64,000 nt of DNA, from positions 248,001 through 312,000 of the forward strand of contig JACKMU010000007.1 of the NCBI GenBank assembly GCA_024235215.1. The letters are read 5' to 3'. The notes under the pieces were generated by a model, which saw only the letters and a program-made list of their open reading frames with translations, was not told where the DNA came from and searched no databases. The stretch is from Chromatiaceae bacterium (GTDB taxonomy: Bacteria > Pseudomonadota > Gammaproteobacteria > Chromatiales > Chromatiaceae). Every line of letters begins with the position of its first letter. The stretch's first letter is position 1. This document shows positions 34,591 to 44,739 of the stretch, one piece after another. The translations under genes and the position numbers were made by a program.

Positions 34591-37500
34591 TCATTGCCAG
34601 GCGGATGCGATCACGCTCTCCAACACAGTCGGCATCACATCCGGTATTCGGGTCACACCGACAGCGGAAGGATTGAAGCCAGCCATCGCAGAAACCAGCT
34701 GTGCCACATTGTCGCGGGTCAGCAGATGTCCGTCATCCAGCACGAACTCATCAGCCTTACTGGCGTCATTCGCATACCAGTCGACAATGGTCAGGCTCTC
34801 TTCCCGTCCCAGAATCGAGATTTCAAGATCTGCATTGCGGGCCTGGAACCAGAGTTGATCGGCCGTGATTCCGGTACCCAACAGTACACGGTCGATGAAT
34901 AGATCGGTTGCCCCCTCTTCGGCACTCGCCAGAGAGACCCGGTCCTGCCCGCCATCCCGGCCAAACAACAGGGTATCATTGCCCTCTCCCGCAAAGAGAT
35001 CGTCGTTCCCTGCACCTCCGGATAGAAAGTCATCGCCTGTACCGCCTTCCAGGTGATCGTCTCCGATCCCTCCTTCGATACGATCATTACCCTCGCCGCC
35101 GCTGATGCAATCGTTCCCCGGGGAGCCAACAATCTGGTCGTCGCCTCCCTGCCCGGCAATACGTTCGATTCCGAAGAGTTGGGTTGCACTCAGGTCAAAG
35201 TAGTTGTTTCTCCAGTTTCCGGTGAGAAGATCGTTCCCCTCGCCACCATCGATGATCTCGATACTGACGGCACTGTTGAATTTGTTCATGGTGATAACAT
35301 CGTCCATGGCACTTCCCTGAATACGGTCGATACCGTCTCCACCCCAGTAGTAGCTTCTTCCCTGATCGTCGCCGGATACCGGAAACCAGTCATCGCCACC
35401 GCCACCATACAACCTGAGCAGACCGGACCCGCCAATGAGCACATCCCCAAGTTGTGTACCCATCAGTGAGTAGGTCGTTCCATCCCCGATCAGTATCTCT
35501 CCCGCAATGCTGTCGACGCTCAGTGTAAACAGATCCGATGCGGTCGCTCCGTCACCGTCCGTCGCGGTCACCAGTACCTGCCAGTCGGTGGGCTGATCGC
35601 TCCCGGGTGTTCCCCACAACAGCGACCGCTCCTGATCAAATTGGATCCAGTCGGGCAGTTCCGAGCCATCCGCCAAGGTGACCGAGTAGCCGGTTATCCC
35701 GCTATCGTCACTGAAGGTCGAGGCAGGAATCGGGATAGAGAACGGCACCTGTTCCAGTACCCTGCGATCCGGCAGCGGTAGCTGCAGCTGCGGCGGTGCG
35801 TTGAGCGATTCTCCCGCCGCCAGTTGCAGAATATCGTTTCGATCCCAAACCACTCCGTTGGCAAACTCTACCCGGCTCAACTGGTTGGCCTCACTCTCAG
35901 TCCAGAACGGAAAGATGACAAAGTCCGTGCCGTTTAGATGGGCAAAGGTGATACTGTTGAAGAAGATCTCGTTTGGGTCGGCCGCCTGACCGCCGAGTAC
36001 CTGAATATCCTCCGGTGTGATGCCCTCACCGAATCTCAGTGTGTCCTCTCCACTGCGCAGCTGCGCGGCGTGACCCGGCTCGGAAGCGGTTGGATCGGGC
36101 CAGTCAAACCAGCTCCCTGTACCGGCAGATTCATCGACGTGGTAGATGTCGGTAATCACATCAAAACCATCTCCCAGATCGAACAGGATGGTATCGTCAC
36201 CGGCCGTGGTCCAGATCATATCGTCCCCCTTCCCACCGCGGAAAATGTTTCCCTCATCCCAGTAGGAGCCACCCAGCAGCAGATTGCGGAAGGCCGGGTT
36301 TTCAATGCCACGCTGCAAGAGTGGACCGCCAATCAGCAGGTCACCTCCATTACCTCCGTCGAGTCTGTCAAAACCCTCACCCCCCACCAGCACATTTTCC
36401 CAAAATGGGGTGTAAATAAAACCGGTACCACTATTCTCCGCCTGAATCCAGTCGTCTCCGCGGCCGCCTTGAACAAATCCGTCAGCGACAATCAGATTGT
36501 CCGCGTGGTGGGGATCGGAGCCGGGACCGGGTCCCGCATCCGCGATCACCCGGGAGAACGAACGGCTCTCTCCATTGGCTGTCAACAGCCAATCCAGTCC
36601 GAATCCGGCTTCTTTGTCAGAGTGGGGAAGCACGATGGTCACTCCTGCGGAGCCGGCCCAGGAGAGGTTCAAGGTGGTATGCATCGATTTCACCGGTAGC
36701 GTCAGGTTGGGACCCTGCCTCCCGGGATCCAGCAGGTCCTCACTCTCCACCGACTGCCCCCAGATATAGACCAGATCATCGAATGCGATGCCGGCAGGCA
36801 GAATCAATCTGTCGTTACCCTGTCCCACATCCGGTTCGCTGCCCCATTCGATGATGCGGTCTCCACCAGCCGGGTCGAGCAGTTGATAGCTGTCATCCCC
36901 GCGACCTCCCTGCAACAGATCCCGCCCCCGACCTCCAATGAGCAGATCATCCTGCAGTCCGCCATACAGCCTGTCGTCACCGTCATTGCCGAACAGCAGC
37001 GCGCCGGGTAAGGGAACTGTTTGCACGCCACTGCCCGGCACCTCAACACTCCCGTACATTTGCGATGCGTCGACCAGATCATCACCCCCGCCTGCGTCCA
37101 CCAGAAAGAAAGGATTTACACCGGTGGTGATGGTGTCGTCTCCACTGCCAGCGGTTATCTCGACGATATTCACCTTCACTTCATAGTCGGTCTCGGTATA
37201 GCTGCGATCAATTGAGCTGTACCCGGGTACACTGCTGCCTGCGGGATAGATGAAATAACCATTGATCTCCCGCTCCGGTATACCGGTCAGCGGGTTCAGT
37301 CGGTCATTGAGTCCGTAGTCGGGAATCAGCATACTCCCCTGTGGAACCTTGAACCCGCTATACCTGCTGCCACTGGCCAAATAGTCGGCACCTGACCGGC
37401 CAGCACTGACATAAGTCGCCGAAAAATCCGGGATATGCTGTTGCTCCTGAATCTGCACATTCTCCCGGACAGCGGTTACCACTGGTTGGAATCCCTGGCT

Positions 37501-40500
37501 CAGATGCCGGTAGTCACCGGATACCCCGACCTTCCGCTGCGTGGAGAGGATGACGTTATAGTTCTTCTGCCAGCGGTCATCCGAAGGTCCGCCGGCGTAG
37601 CTGCGTGAAAAGCTGCCATCCGGCATCTGTCCGAACCCGTGCGAGTGCAGCAGCTGTTGGTAAGCAAACTGTGCAGCCTGATTGAACTCCTGCCAGGCAG
37701 CCGTCAGCGACTGCGCAATCACCGCTTCGGTGGCGGGAGGGGGAGTCTGCGGGCCGAGCAGGCTCTCGCCGTCCTGGGCGATGAGTTGCCAGCGCTGCTC
37801 GCTGGCGAAAAAGTCGTGCAGCAACACCCCATCGCGACTGACACCAAAGCGAATGTACAGATCACTCTCCTGACGCTCGTAGTGCAGGTCAGCGAGGGTG
37901 AGGCCTGGCAGCAGCTCCAGTCGATTGATCGCATCCACCTCTTCGGTGATCAGGTCTAAACCGTTACCCGGTCCCACCCGATAGAGGTCGTTGCCGGCAC
38001 CGCCGAACAGCTGGTCATCGCCACCGGCCCCTGCCAGGATGTCATCCCCATGCTGACCGAGGATGCGGTCATTGCCGCTGCTGCCAACCAGCGTGTCGTT
38101 GAACCTGCCGCCGGAGATCTCGCCGCTTTGCTGCATGCGGTACTCGATCCCGGTGGTGAAGGTGGCATTGAACAGATCCGCTCTGTTGTACTCCGTGTCG
38201 TTGCCAATCGTGTAGTGATCGATCGGGCTTTCCAGCCCCCCTTCGATCAACAACCAGTCATTGTCGGTGTACTGCAGCGCGAAATAGTCAGTTCCATCAG
38301 CGCCTGTTATCAGCGAACTGTTCAGAGATGTCGTGACTGGCAGAATCACTTTGTCGTCGACATCGCCTGCAATCCGATCGATACCATCGCCGAGCCGGAA
38401 CAGATAGCTGTCAGCCCCGGCTCCACCGTTCAGATAGTCGTTGCCTGTTCCCCCGAGAAGGGAGTCCGAGCCTATCCCACCGTACAGCTGATCGTCTCCT
38501 GAACCACCTTCGAGGGTATCGTCCCCGCCGGAACCGAACAGGGTGTCGTCACCCGCACCACCGAGCAGAATATCTCCAGCATCGAGATCACTCACATCTT
38601 CATGATCGCCGCCGATCAGGTAGTCGGCACCTGAACCACCGGAGAGATAGTCAGCGCCTGCTCCGCCGCGCAGGGTATCCTCACCATTTCCACCATAGAG
38701 CTGGTCATTGCCCCCGTTACCGAACAACTGGTCATTGTCCTCGCCACCGTACAGCCTGTCGTCACCATGCACATCCGGATTCAGGCCGGTCGTGTCATCA
38801 TCGCCGTAGAGCGTATCTTTTCCGCTGCCTCCAACGAGCGTGTCCCCTCCCGCCCCCCCGATCAGGCGGTCATCTCCGGCATCACCGTACAGCCTGTCGT
38901 CACCGTGGTACAGATCCGCCAGCAGCAGGCTGCCATCGGAGAGCAGGACACTATTGAAATCCCCATGCAGAAAGTCGTTGCCAGCGCCGCCGAACAGCAG
39001 GTCATCTCCGCCATCGCCGGTGAGCGCATCGTCCCCTGCTCCACCGAACAGCAGGTCGTTCCCGTGATAGGCACCGGAGAGCCTTCCCACCAGATCTCCG
39101 GACAGCGTATCGTCGCCAGTTCCGCCGCTGATCAGGTCATTCCCGGCCTGGCCGAAGATTCGGTCCCTGCCCGCGCCGCCCATCAGCCTGTCGTCACCGG
39201 ACGCCTCCGGATTGAGTACTCCGGTGGACAGCGGATCCCGGTCGATCGTCCAGTTGTCGAACCAACTGCTGCTGGAGGGGAGCTGCTCGGAATCCCCATA
39301 AATCAGGTCGTCTCCGGCACCACCCCACACCAGATCGTTGTCTCTTCCACCCTCCAGCAGATCGGCCCCATCGCTGCCGTAGAGCCGGTCATCCCCCGAT
39401 CCGCCAGCGAGCCAGTCATGGCTGGTGGTAACACTTCGCCCTTCGGATGCGACAACCCACTCTCTCTCGGTAACGTCACTGCCATAGATCCGGTCATCGT
39501 CTGGTCCCCCCTCCAGAATATCGTTGCCGATACCCCCTTCGATCAGGTCTTCGCCATGCCAGCCCCTGATCTGGTCGTTGCCCGCCATGCCGGAGAGGTG
39601 CTCCGCCTCCTCACCACCGATCAAGGCATCCGCTCCGCTGTCGTCCAGCGCGGTGCCAAGAATCAGCTGCTCCGGTTGCGCGGGATCTTCGATCGGCTCT
39701 TCCTGAAGGGAGATGCCCAGATACCCCTCGGGCCGGCTCTCGAACTGTTCGACGCGGATCGCGTTGTCAATGATCAGCGGACCCCTTCCCTGGTCATCGG
39801 GATCGAAGCGGAAAGTGATCTTTCCATCAGCGCTGAGGTAGAGCCCCTGCTCAAGCAGCCTGCCACCCTGGAGCAGCGCGTCGTGATAGAAAATGCTGCC
39901 CTCTCCGTCGCTGTCGTAGAAGGTGTCGAAGCCCTCTCCAGCATGGTAAATATACTGGTCAACGCCTGCGCCTCCTTCCAGATAGTCGTCACCCCCGCCG
40001 CCCTCCAGAATGTCATCGCCGATCTCAGCAAACAGGTGATCGTCCAGTGATTGGCCTCGCAGCTGTTCGTCCGCTGCACTACCGAAAAGTGTCAGCGACA
40101 TCTCCTGATCCGGGTTGCCGACGATCAACTCGGCCTCACCCGAGCGGTCCCGGTAGGTGACCTGCAATCCTGCGGCACCATTCCCGAAGGGCTCCTCATA
40201 AAAAATGTCCGCCGTGTTGTACGCCATGATCTGCTGCAGCAGCGCGGCCCGCTGCTGCAGATAGGCTTCGCTTCTGTGGCCTGGCGCAAGCTCGTCCGGT
40301 TCGATGTGCTGGGCATAGAGCGCGTCGTTGCCGGTGACGACGTACGGATTGAGATGGACCAACGCATAGCGGTGCGCCGTGCTGGTAGCGGCAGTTGTCG
40401 CCAGCTCGCTCGGATCCGAGCCGGGTTCCAGTCGGGTGATGGTGAACTCCTGGCCCGCGGTGGCGGCTTTCAGTTCGGCGATGTGTGTGTGGAATTGAGT

Positions 40501-41853
40501 TCGATTGGTGATGTCACCATAATCTCCGGTGCCTACTCCAGCACCAGTTTCATCTACGCTTGTACCCAGAAAGAGTCTTCGCATTGAATCGAGCGTCTTT
40601 TCCAGTGAATCATATTCGGCCTGACCTGTTTCCAGGGAGTATATCGAGGCCCGGCTGTTGGAGGAGGCGACAATGATCTCCTCCACCTCGGCACGGGCCA
40701 GCGAGGGGGAGATCGTCTGCATCGCCTCCTCCAGCGAGAGCGAGTCGAGTATCAGGATGATGCTGTGGCTGGTGCCGAAATCGCCGGGCAGCCCGAAAAT
40801 CCCGCCGATGCCATCCAGATCCGGCTGGTCCTCGATCAGCACCGCCAGCTCGTTGGCGGAATTGATCCCGTTGTTGGCGACGATTTCACGGTCGCCGTGA
40901 CGCGCGTGTCCATAGATCTGAGTGATCTTTGCGCTTATTGCCGGGGAGAGGGTCGCATCCCGGTCGGTATGCAGCAACGACTGGGTTGCAAATTGCTGCC
41001 AGATCACATCCATGGCATAGATGTGCCGTGCCGAGTCGTAGATGTTGGGTAGCACTGCGGAGGTCGGATCGACCTCTATCGCGGCAGCGATCGACCTGAT
41101 ATCCTCGGGGAGCTGAGAAACCGGTTCGACGATGGCATTTTCAAACTTGTGATAGAGATCGTACTCGGGGTGTCCCTCGCCAATCCCCGTCTCTCCGCTC
41201 CAGACTGGGGCGAGCAGCTGCGCACGGTAGGCGTCGATCATCGATTTCAGATCCCCGGCAGTGCGGTCGAAATCACCCCGCCCAACGCCGTTGAAGATGT
41301 AGGTCGCGTTCACCTCGGGATGGATCTCGGTGAAGACCGTCGCCAGGTGTCCCGCCAGCGAGTAGCCGGTCACGTTGAGTATCGCATCCTCCGGCAGTAT
41401 TTTTTCCTCTCGCAGATACTCATAGTAATCCTCCATGCTCGCCAGCTGTGCCAGCGCAAACCCGCGAAGAGAGATATTGCCATCTGCTGCGAACGCACCG
41501 TCCCGGTCCCAGTCACCCCCCTTCTCTTCGTTTCGATACTCTGTGCTGCGCATCGACAAGGTATATTCGTTACTGCCGCGAGTCTGTATCAGCGTTGCGG
41601 AGAAACCGGAGCTGCGATTGGGCAGATGGTCTTTGATTTCGTAGTGATTGAGGAATTGTTCTGCTTGAGTTTCAAGCATTCGGGTGGCATGGGGTGTGTC
41701 GGCATCAACTGGCAACTTCCAGTAATTGGCACCTCTCTCCAATCTGCTCTTTACATCCTCTGAGTTAGATAAAACTGGTATACCGTCAAAATAGCTCTCC
41801 GCCGCCAACTGTCTGTAGATAAATTCTATAATCGTTTGAACCTCGGTGTTCAT
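34591..41853 (-). CDS. Giant RTX protein with N-terminal lipase-like domain, type I secreted
   Basis: A 2420-residue protein with no signal peptide. Residues about 1-430 look like an alpha/beta hydrolase: GYSLAGHL at 163-170 holds a GxSxG serine (S165), and a candidate catalytic His is near 363. From about 590 on there are dozens of GGxGxDxLx calcium-binding RTX nonapeptides in several blocks, interspersed with beta-rich regions. A cadherin/putative-Ig-like domain (about 2030-2130, with ATDGDGATASD) precedes the last RTX block. The C-terminal DLEISILGREESLTIVDWY is the haemolysin-type related domain before the secretion signal. A strong AAGGAG lies about 10 nt before the ATG. It probably acts outside the cell as a hydrolase or large adhesin; substrate unknown. 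Confidence 0.93.
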   Translation of the reverse strand: MNTEVQTIIEFIYRQLAAESYFDGIPVLSNSEDVKSRLERGANYWKLPVDADTPHATRMLETQAEQFLNHYEIKDHLPNRSSGFSATLIQTRGSNEYTLSMRSTEYRNEEKGGDWDRDGAFAADGNISLRGFALAQLASMEDYYEYLREEKILPEDAILNVTGYSLAGHLATVFTEIHPEVNATYIFNGVGRGDFDRTAGDLKSMIDAYRAQLLAPVWSGETGIGEGHPEYDLYHKFENAIVEPVSQLPEDIRSIAAAIEVDPTSAVLPNIYDSARHIYAMDVIWQQFATQSLLHTDRDATLSPAISAKITQIYGHARHGDREIVANNGINSANELAVLIEDQPDLDGIGGIFGLPGDFGTSHSIILILDSLSLEEAMQTISPSLARAEVEEIIVASSNSRASIYSLETGQAEYDSLEKTLDSMRRLFLGTSVDETGAGVGTGDYGDITNRTQFHTHIAELKAATAGQEFTITRLEPGSDPSELATTAATSTAHRYALVHLNPYVVTGNDALYAQHIEPDELAPGHRSEAYLQQRAALLQQIMAYNTADIFYEEPFGNGAAGLQVTYRDRSGEAELIVGNPDQEMSLTLFGSAADEQLRGQSLDDHLFAEIGDDILEGGGGDDYLEGGAGVDQYIYHAGEGFDTFYDSDGEGSIFYHDALLQGGRLLEQGLYLSADGKITFRFDPDDQGRGPLIIDNAIRVEQFESRPEGYLGISLQEEPIEDPAQPEQLILGTALDDSGADALIGGEEAEHLSGMAGNDQIRGWHGEDLIEGGIGNDILEGGPDDDRIYGSDVTEREWVVASEGRSVTTSHDWLAGGSGDDRLYGSDGADLLEGGRDNDLVWGGAGDDLIYGDSEQLPSSSSWFDNWTIDRDPLSTGVLNPEASGDDRLMGGAGRDRIFGQAGNDLISGGTGDDTLSGDLVGRLSGAYHGNDLLFGGAGDDALTGDGGDDLLFGGAGNDFLHGDFNSVLLSDGSLLLADLYHGDDRLYGDAGDDRLIGGAGGDTLVGGSGKDTLYGDDDTTGLNPDVHGDDRLYGGEDNDQLFGNGGNDQLYGGNGEDTLRGGAGADYLSGGSGADYLIGGDHEDVSDLDAGDILLGGAGDDTLFGSGGDDTLEGGSGDDQLYGGIGSDSLLGGTGNDYLNGGAGADSYLFRLGDGIDRIAGDVDDKVILPVTTSLNSSLITGADGTDYFALQYTDNDWLLIEGGLESPIDHYTIGNDTEYNRADLFNATFTTGIEYRMQQSGEISGGRFNDTLVGSSGNDRILGQHGDDILAGAGGDDQLFGGAGNDLYRVGPGNGLDLITEEVDAINRLELLPGLTLADLHYERQESDLYIRFGVSRDGVLLHDFFASEQRWQLIAQDGESLLGPQTPPPATEAVIAQSLTAAWQEFNQAAQFAYQQLLHSHGFGQMPDGSFSRSYAGGPSDDRWQKNYNVILSTQRKVGVSGDYRHLSQGFQPVVTAVRENVQIQEQQHIPDFSATYVSAGRSGADYLASGSRYSGFKVPQGSMLIPDYGLNDRLNPLTGIPEREINGYFIYPAGSSVPGYSSIDRSYTETDYEVKVNIVEITAGSGDDTITTGVNPFFLVDAGGGDDLVDASQMYGSVEVPGSGVQTVPLPGALLFGNDGDDRLYGGLQDDLLIGGRGRDLLQGGRGDDSYQLLDPAGGDRIIEWGSEPDVGQGNDRLILPAGIAFDDLVYIWGQSVESEDLLDPGRQGPNLTLPVKSMHTTLNLSWAGSAGVTIVLPHSDKEAGFGLDWLLTANGESRSFSRVIADAGPGPGSDPHHADNLIVADGFVQGGRGDDWIQAENSGTGFIYTPFWENVLVGGEGFDRLDGGNGGDLLIGGPLLQRGIENPAFRNLLLGGSYWDEGNIFRGGKGDDMIWTTAGDDTILFDLGDGFDVITDIYHVDESAGTGSWFDWPDPTASEPGHAAQLRSGEDTLRFGEGITPEDIQVLGGQAADPNEIFFNSITFAHLNGTDFVIFPFWTESEANQLSRVEFANGVVWDRNDILQLAAGESLNAPPQLQLPLPDRRVLEQVPFSIPIPASTFSDDSGITGYSVTLADGSELPDWIQFDQERSLLWGTPGSDQPTDWQVLVTATDGDGATASDLFTLSVDSIAGEILIGDGTTYSLMGTQLGDVLIGGSGLLRLYGGGGDDWFPVSGDDQGRSYYWGGDGIDRIQGSAMDDVITMNKFNSAVSIEIIDGGEGNDLLTGNWRNNYFDLSATQLFGIERIAGQGGDDQIVGSPGNDCISGGEGNDRIEGGIGDDHLEGGTGDDFLSGGAGNDDLFAGEGNDTLLFGRDGGQDRVSLASAEEGATDLFIDRVLLGTGITADQLWFQARNADLEISILGREESLTIVDWYANDASKADEFVLDDGHLLTRDNVAQLVSAMAGFNPSAVGVTRIPDVMPTVLESVIASAWQ

Positions 41854-42078
41854 CTAGCATCTCTCCTTGATGTTTTGACCAACTCTGAGCTTAATGGTAC
41901 TGAGTTGTGCCGGTGATCTCCTTTACCACCAAGTCAGTACATACTGAATTGCGGCATATATTTCCGTTTACGGACTAAAACTGCATCAGCAACTTTGCAG
42001 ATCTCTGGAACCCAGACAACGACGTGAACGATGAAATTTTATCTTCTGGAGTAAGTGTCCTCGGTCTAGCAAAGTCCA

Positions 42079-43212
42079 CTATCGCTTCGGTCGCAATATT
42101 TCCAAAATAAATCTTGCCAGTTCCTCTGAGTCTCCTGTTCTCTGTGGGCACGAATGAGGCGCCAGCCACCAGACCCGCTCGCTGCTCTTGGTTCCGCTCC
42201 GAACAAAGCCTCTCCATAATCCGAGTATCTCATTGGTCTTCAAATCGATAACAAGCAGTTCTCCTCCAGCAATTCCATGGACCCGGTCATTCGGCCGGGT
42301 GATACCTCTCCATACATATCCGAATTCACTCTCAAGCGACTGTTTGAAAGTTTTGATAACGCTTTTCAGATCATGGCCATCGTACTCGCTGTACTGAATA
42401 TATTTGTCACCAGGTTTCGCTTTCTCAAACACTGATGGATGACGGAATTCTAATCTCCACGCATCCCATCTCTCTTTTGGCTCATACAGGGAAGTCTCCC
42501 GAAATCTGTATTTATCCGGTCCAACCTGGCTAGCCCCAAGGCTTGCAGCTTCACCAAGAGAGTAGTGATAGGGATTCTCCATCACGTACCGGTCCATCAG
42601 AGTTAAGTCGGAAGCCTTTATCATCGGTCTGACCTGATACACCCCCTCCACATCCTCCACGGTCCGGTAGATGAACTTCCCCGCTTCGCGCTCACAGAGC
42701 GCGTCAAAATAGGCTTCGCTGCTCATCCACGGCTGGTAAACCGGTGGATCCGGTGCCTCCGGCCATGCTAGTGGTGGCGCTTCCGGATAGGGCCATACCG
42801 GTTCGGCTTCGTTACGACGCAATTTGTATTTTGTACAACCGCCATCATTGCGCTCTGTTTCACTGCGACAGGTGAAATATTTATAAGGATCATAGTGCAG
42901 ACCGAAATGCGATCTTTTGGATGGATCCATTGGTGGCAGCATTGCTGCCTCCACCCGAATGCAGTCGAGGTAGTCCTGGCGTTTCATCGAAACTTTTCCC
43001 GCATTGCAGGAAAAATCCAAATCCAACCATCCCGTCTGCCTGATCCGTTCGACCATCTCTGGTGGTGCCTCGACTTTGCGCGTCTTTTCCAGCCACGCAG
43101 TGCTCACTTCCGCCTGACTCCAGCCAGGCGTCAGCAGGATCACTAATCCCCAGCCGAGCAGCGCACAATGCTGCGATTGGATATTCCCCGCGGTCATTTT
43201 TATTCTCTTCAT
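42079..43212 (-). CDS. Unknown exported protein in RTX secretion locus
   Basis: A 377-residue protein with a signal-peptide-like N-terminus (hydrophobic about residues 17-30, ending in SQAEV), then a soluble body with seven or so cysteines, proline-rich stretches around residues 140-165 and a GGELLVIDLKTNEILGLWRG segment near the C-terminus. I do not recognise a domain. It lies between the RTX gene and hlyD in the same direction, so it may chaperone, modify or escort the RTX protein, or be its partner. A GGGAAAG element lies upstream of the ATG. Confidence 0.75.
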   Translation of the reverse strand: MKRIKMTAGNIQSQHCALLGWGLVILLTPGWSQAEVSTAWLEKTRKVEAPPEMVERIRQTGWLDLDFSCNAGKVSMKRQDYLDCIRVEAAMLPPMDPSKRSHFGLHYDPYKYFTCRSETERNDGGCTKYKLRRNEAEPVWPYPEAPPLAWPEAPDPPVYQPWMSSEAYFDALCEREAGKFIYRTVEDVEGVYQVRPMIKASDLTLMDRYVMENPYHYSLGEAASLGASQVGPDKYRFRETSLYEPKERWDAWRLEFRHPSVFEKAKPGDKYIQYSEYDGHDLKSVIKTFKQSLESEFGYVWRGITRPNDRVHGIAGGELLVIDLKTNEILGLWRGFVRSGTKSSERVWWLAPHSCPQRTGDSEELARFILEILRPKR

Positions 43213-43314
43213 AGCTTCTTTCCCATCAGGCTAGGCAGCGGGCCAGCTGCAATTCAGACGACCGCCCACCGGCAGCCTCTCATTGTCGTGTCACGTCTCC
43301 GACGCCACCCGCTC

Positions 43315-44661
43315 TCATCGCTCGCGGATGCTCTCCGAACGGTAGCGCAACAGTGGTGCCAGAAAAAACTCGATCAGTCGCCGCTTACCGGTCTTCACTT
43401 CGGCAGTGACGCGCATACCAGGCACCAGCGCAACCCAGTTGCCATCCACCCGGATGCGCGACTGACTGAGCGTGATTCTCGCCCGGTAGACCAGACCCCG
43501 CATTTCGTCGGCCAGCGCATCGCTGGAGAGATGGCTCAATACCGCATCGACAACACCGTAACGGGTATAGGGGAAGGCATCTACCTTGACCTCCACGCGC
43601 TGACCGGTGCGCAGGAAACCGATGTCCCGGTTCTCCACCAACGCCTCCACCTCCAGCCTTTGTTGACTGGGTGTGATGCTCAGCAGCATCTGCGCCGGAG
43701 TGACGATACCGCCCAGCGTGTGCACCCCAAGCTGCTGCACCACACCGGCAATCGGTGCGGAGAGTAGGCAAGCCTGCAGCCGTGCCGAGGCTTTGATCCG
43801 CTCCTGGCGCAGTGTCGCGACACGTTTGCGGTTCTCCTGGCGTTCCAGCAACAGCTGACGGCGTAACGTTTGCTCGACCAGATTCAGATGAGCATCGATT
43901 CCGGCGATCTTGCCGGCCATCTCCTCCCCGCGTTTGCGCAAGCTCCGCAGGTCGTGTGCCTGCTCCAGACGTTGCTGCTCCATCTCGAGATATTCGCTCT
44001 CGCCGAGAAATTTCTTCTGCACCAAGCGCTGCAGTGTCTCAGCGCGTTTGGTCACCAGCGGCAACGTCTCTTCCAGCTTGGAGACCTGCTGCCGCAGGCT
44101 CTCCCGCTCCGCTTCGCTGCTGCGCCGCTCGGCATACAGCCGCTTCAGCTGCGCCTGGTGCGCCTGCCACTGCGCCAGCAGCAACTGCTGCTGCAGCGCG
44201 GTCAGTTGCTCTGGTGAGACTGACGCCGGCTTCGCTCCGCCGCCCTGCTCCAACCAGCTTCCGAGCAGATCGAGGCGCTGGTGTTCCTGCTCCAGGCTGG
44301 CGATCTCCTCTTCGATACGTTGCAGATCGGCCCGAATGGCTGCATCCTCCAATTCAATCAGCGGATCCCCCGGTCGTACGGAATCCCCTTCCCTGACATG
44401 GATCGCTTTGATCCTGCCCGACTCCAATGGTTGTATCACCTTGCTGTGGCCATTGGGGATGATACGCCCCTGGGCCACTGCGACGATATCCACCTCTCCC
44501 AGAACCGCCCAGCTGACGGCGGTGGTGAAAAAGAGCATCAGACTCCAACTGATCGCGCGTCCAACGGGTGAGGGAGGGCGTTGCTGCAACTCCAGCGCAG
44601 CGGGCAGGAATTCCAGCTCCTCGTCAACTGCCGTCCCCCGATTCCAGTTTCGGTACAACAT
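43315..44661 (-). CDS. hlyD: Type I secretion periplasmic adaptor, HlyD family
   Basis: Membrane fusion protein of the type I exporter. It has one membrane helix near residues 37-57, biotinyl/lipoyl-like halves around GRIIPNGHSKVIQPLESGRI and APIAGVVQQLGVHTLGG, and a long coiled coil between about 110 and 270. The C-terminal VPGMRVTAEVKTGKRRLIEF is typical of the family. The length of 448 residues is normal. The gene is 78 bp after the ABC exporter and 102 bp before the unknown exported protein. Confidence 0.95.
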   Translation of the reverse strand: MLYRNWNRGTAVDEELEFLPAALELQQRPPSPVGRAISWSLMLFFTTAVSWAVLGEVDIVAVAQGRIIPNGHSKVIQPLESGRIKAIHVREGDSVRPGDPLIELEDAAIRADLQRIEEEIASLEQEHQRLDLLGSWLEQGGGAKPASVSPEQLTALQQQLLLAQWQAHQAQLKRLYAERRSSEAERESLRQQVSKLEETLPLVTKRAETLQRLVQKKFLGESEYLEMEQQRLEQAHDLRSLRKRGEEMAGKIAGIDAHLNLVEQTLRRQLLLERQENRKRVATLRQERIKASARLQACLLSAPIAGVVQQLGVHTLGGIVTPAQMLLSITPSQQRLEVEALVENRDIGFLRTGQRVEVKVDAFPYTRYGVVDAVLSHLSSDALADEMRGLVYRARITLSQSRIRVDGNWVALVPGMRVTAEVKTGKRRLIEFFLAPLLRYRSESIRER

Positions 44662-44739
44662 CCCTTTTCGACCTCCCTGACTCCTTCTTATCCGGCTGAA
44701 CCGAAACCTGTTCCATCGGCGCCCTCTCTCAGTGCCGGT

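Noticed and set aside
34591..41853. LapA-type biofilm adhesin
   Set aside because: The N-terminus is a hydrolase-like domain and shows no retention module or LapG cleavage site.
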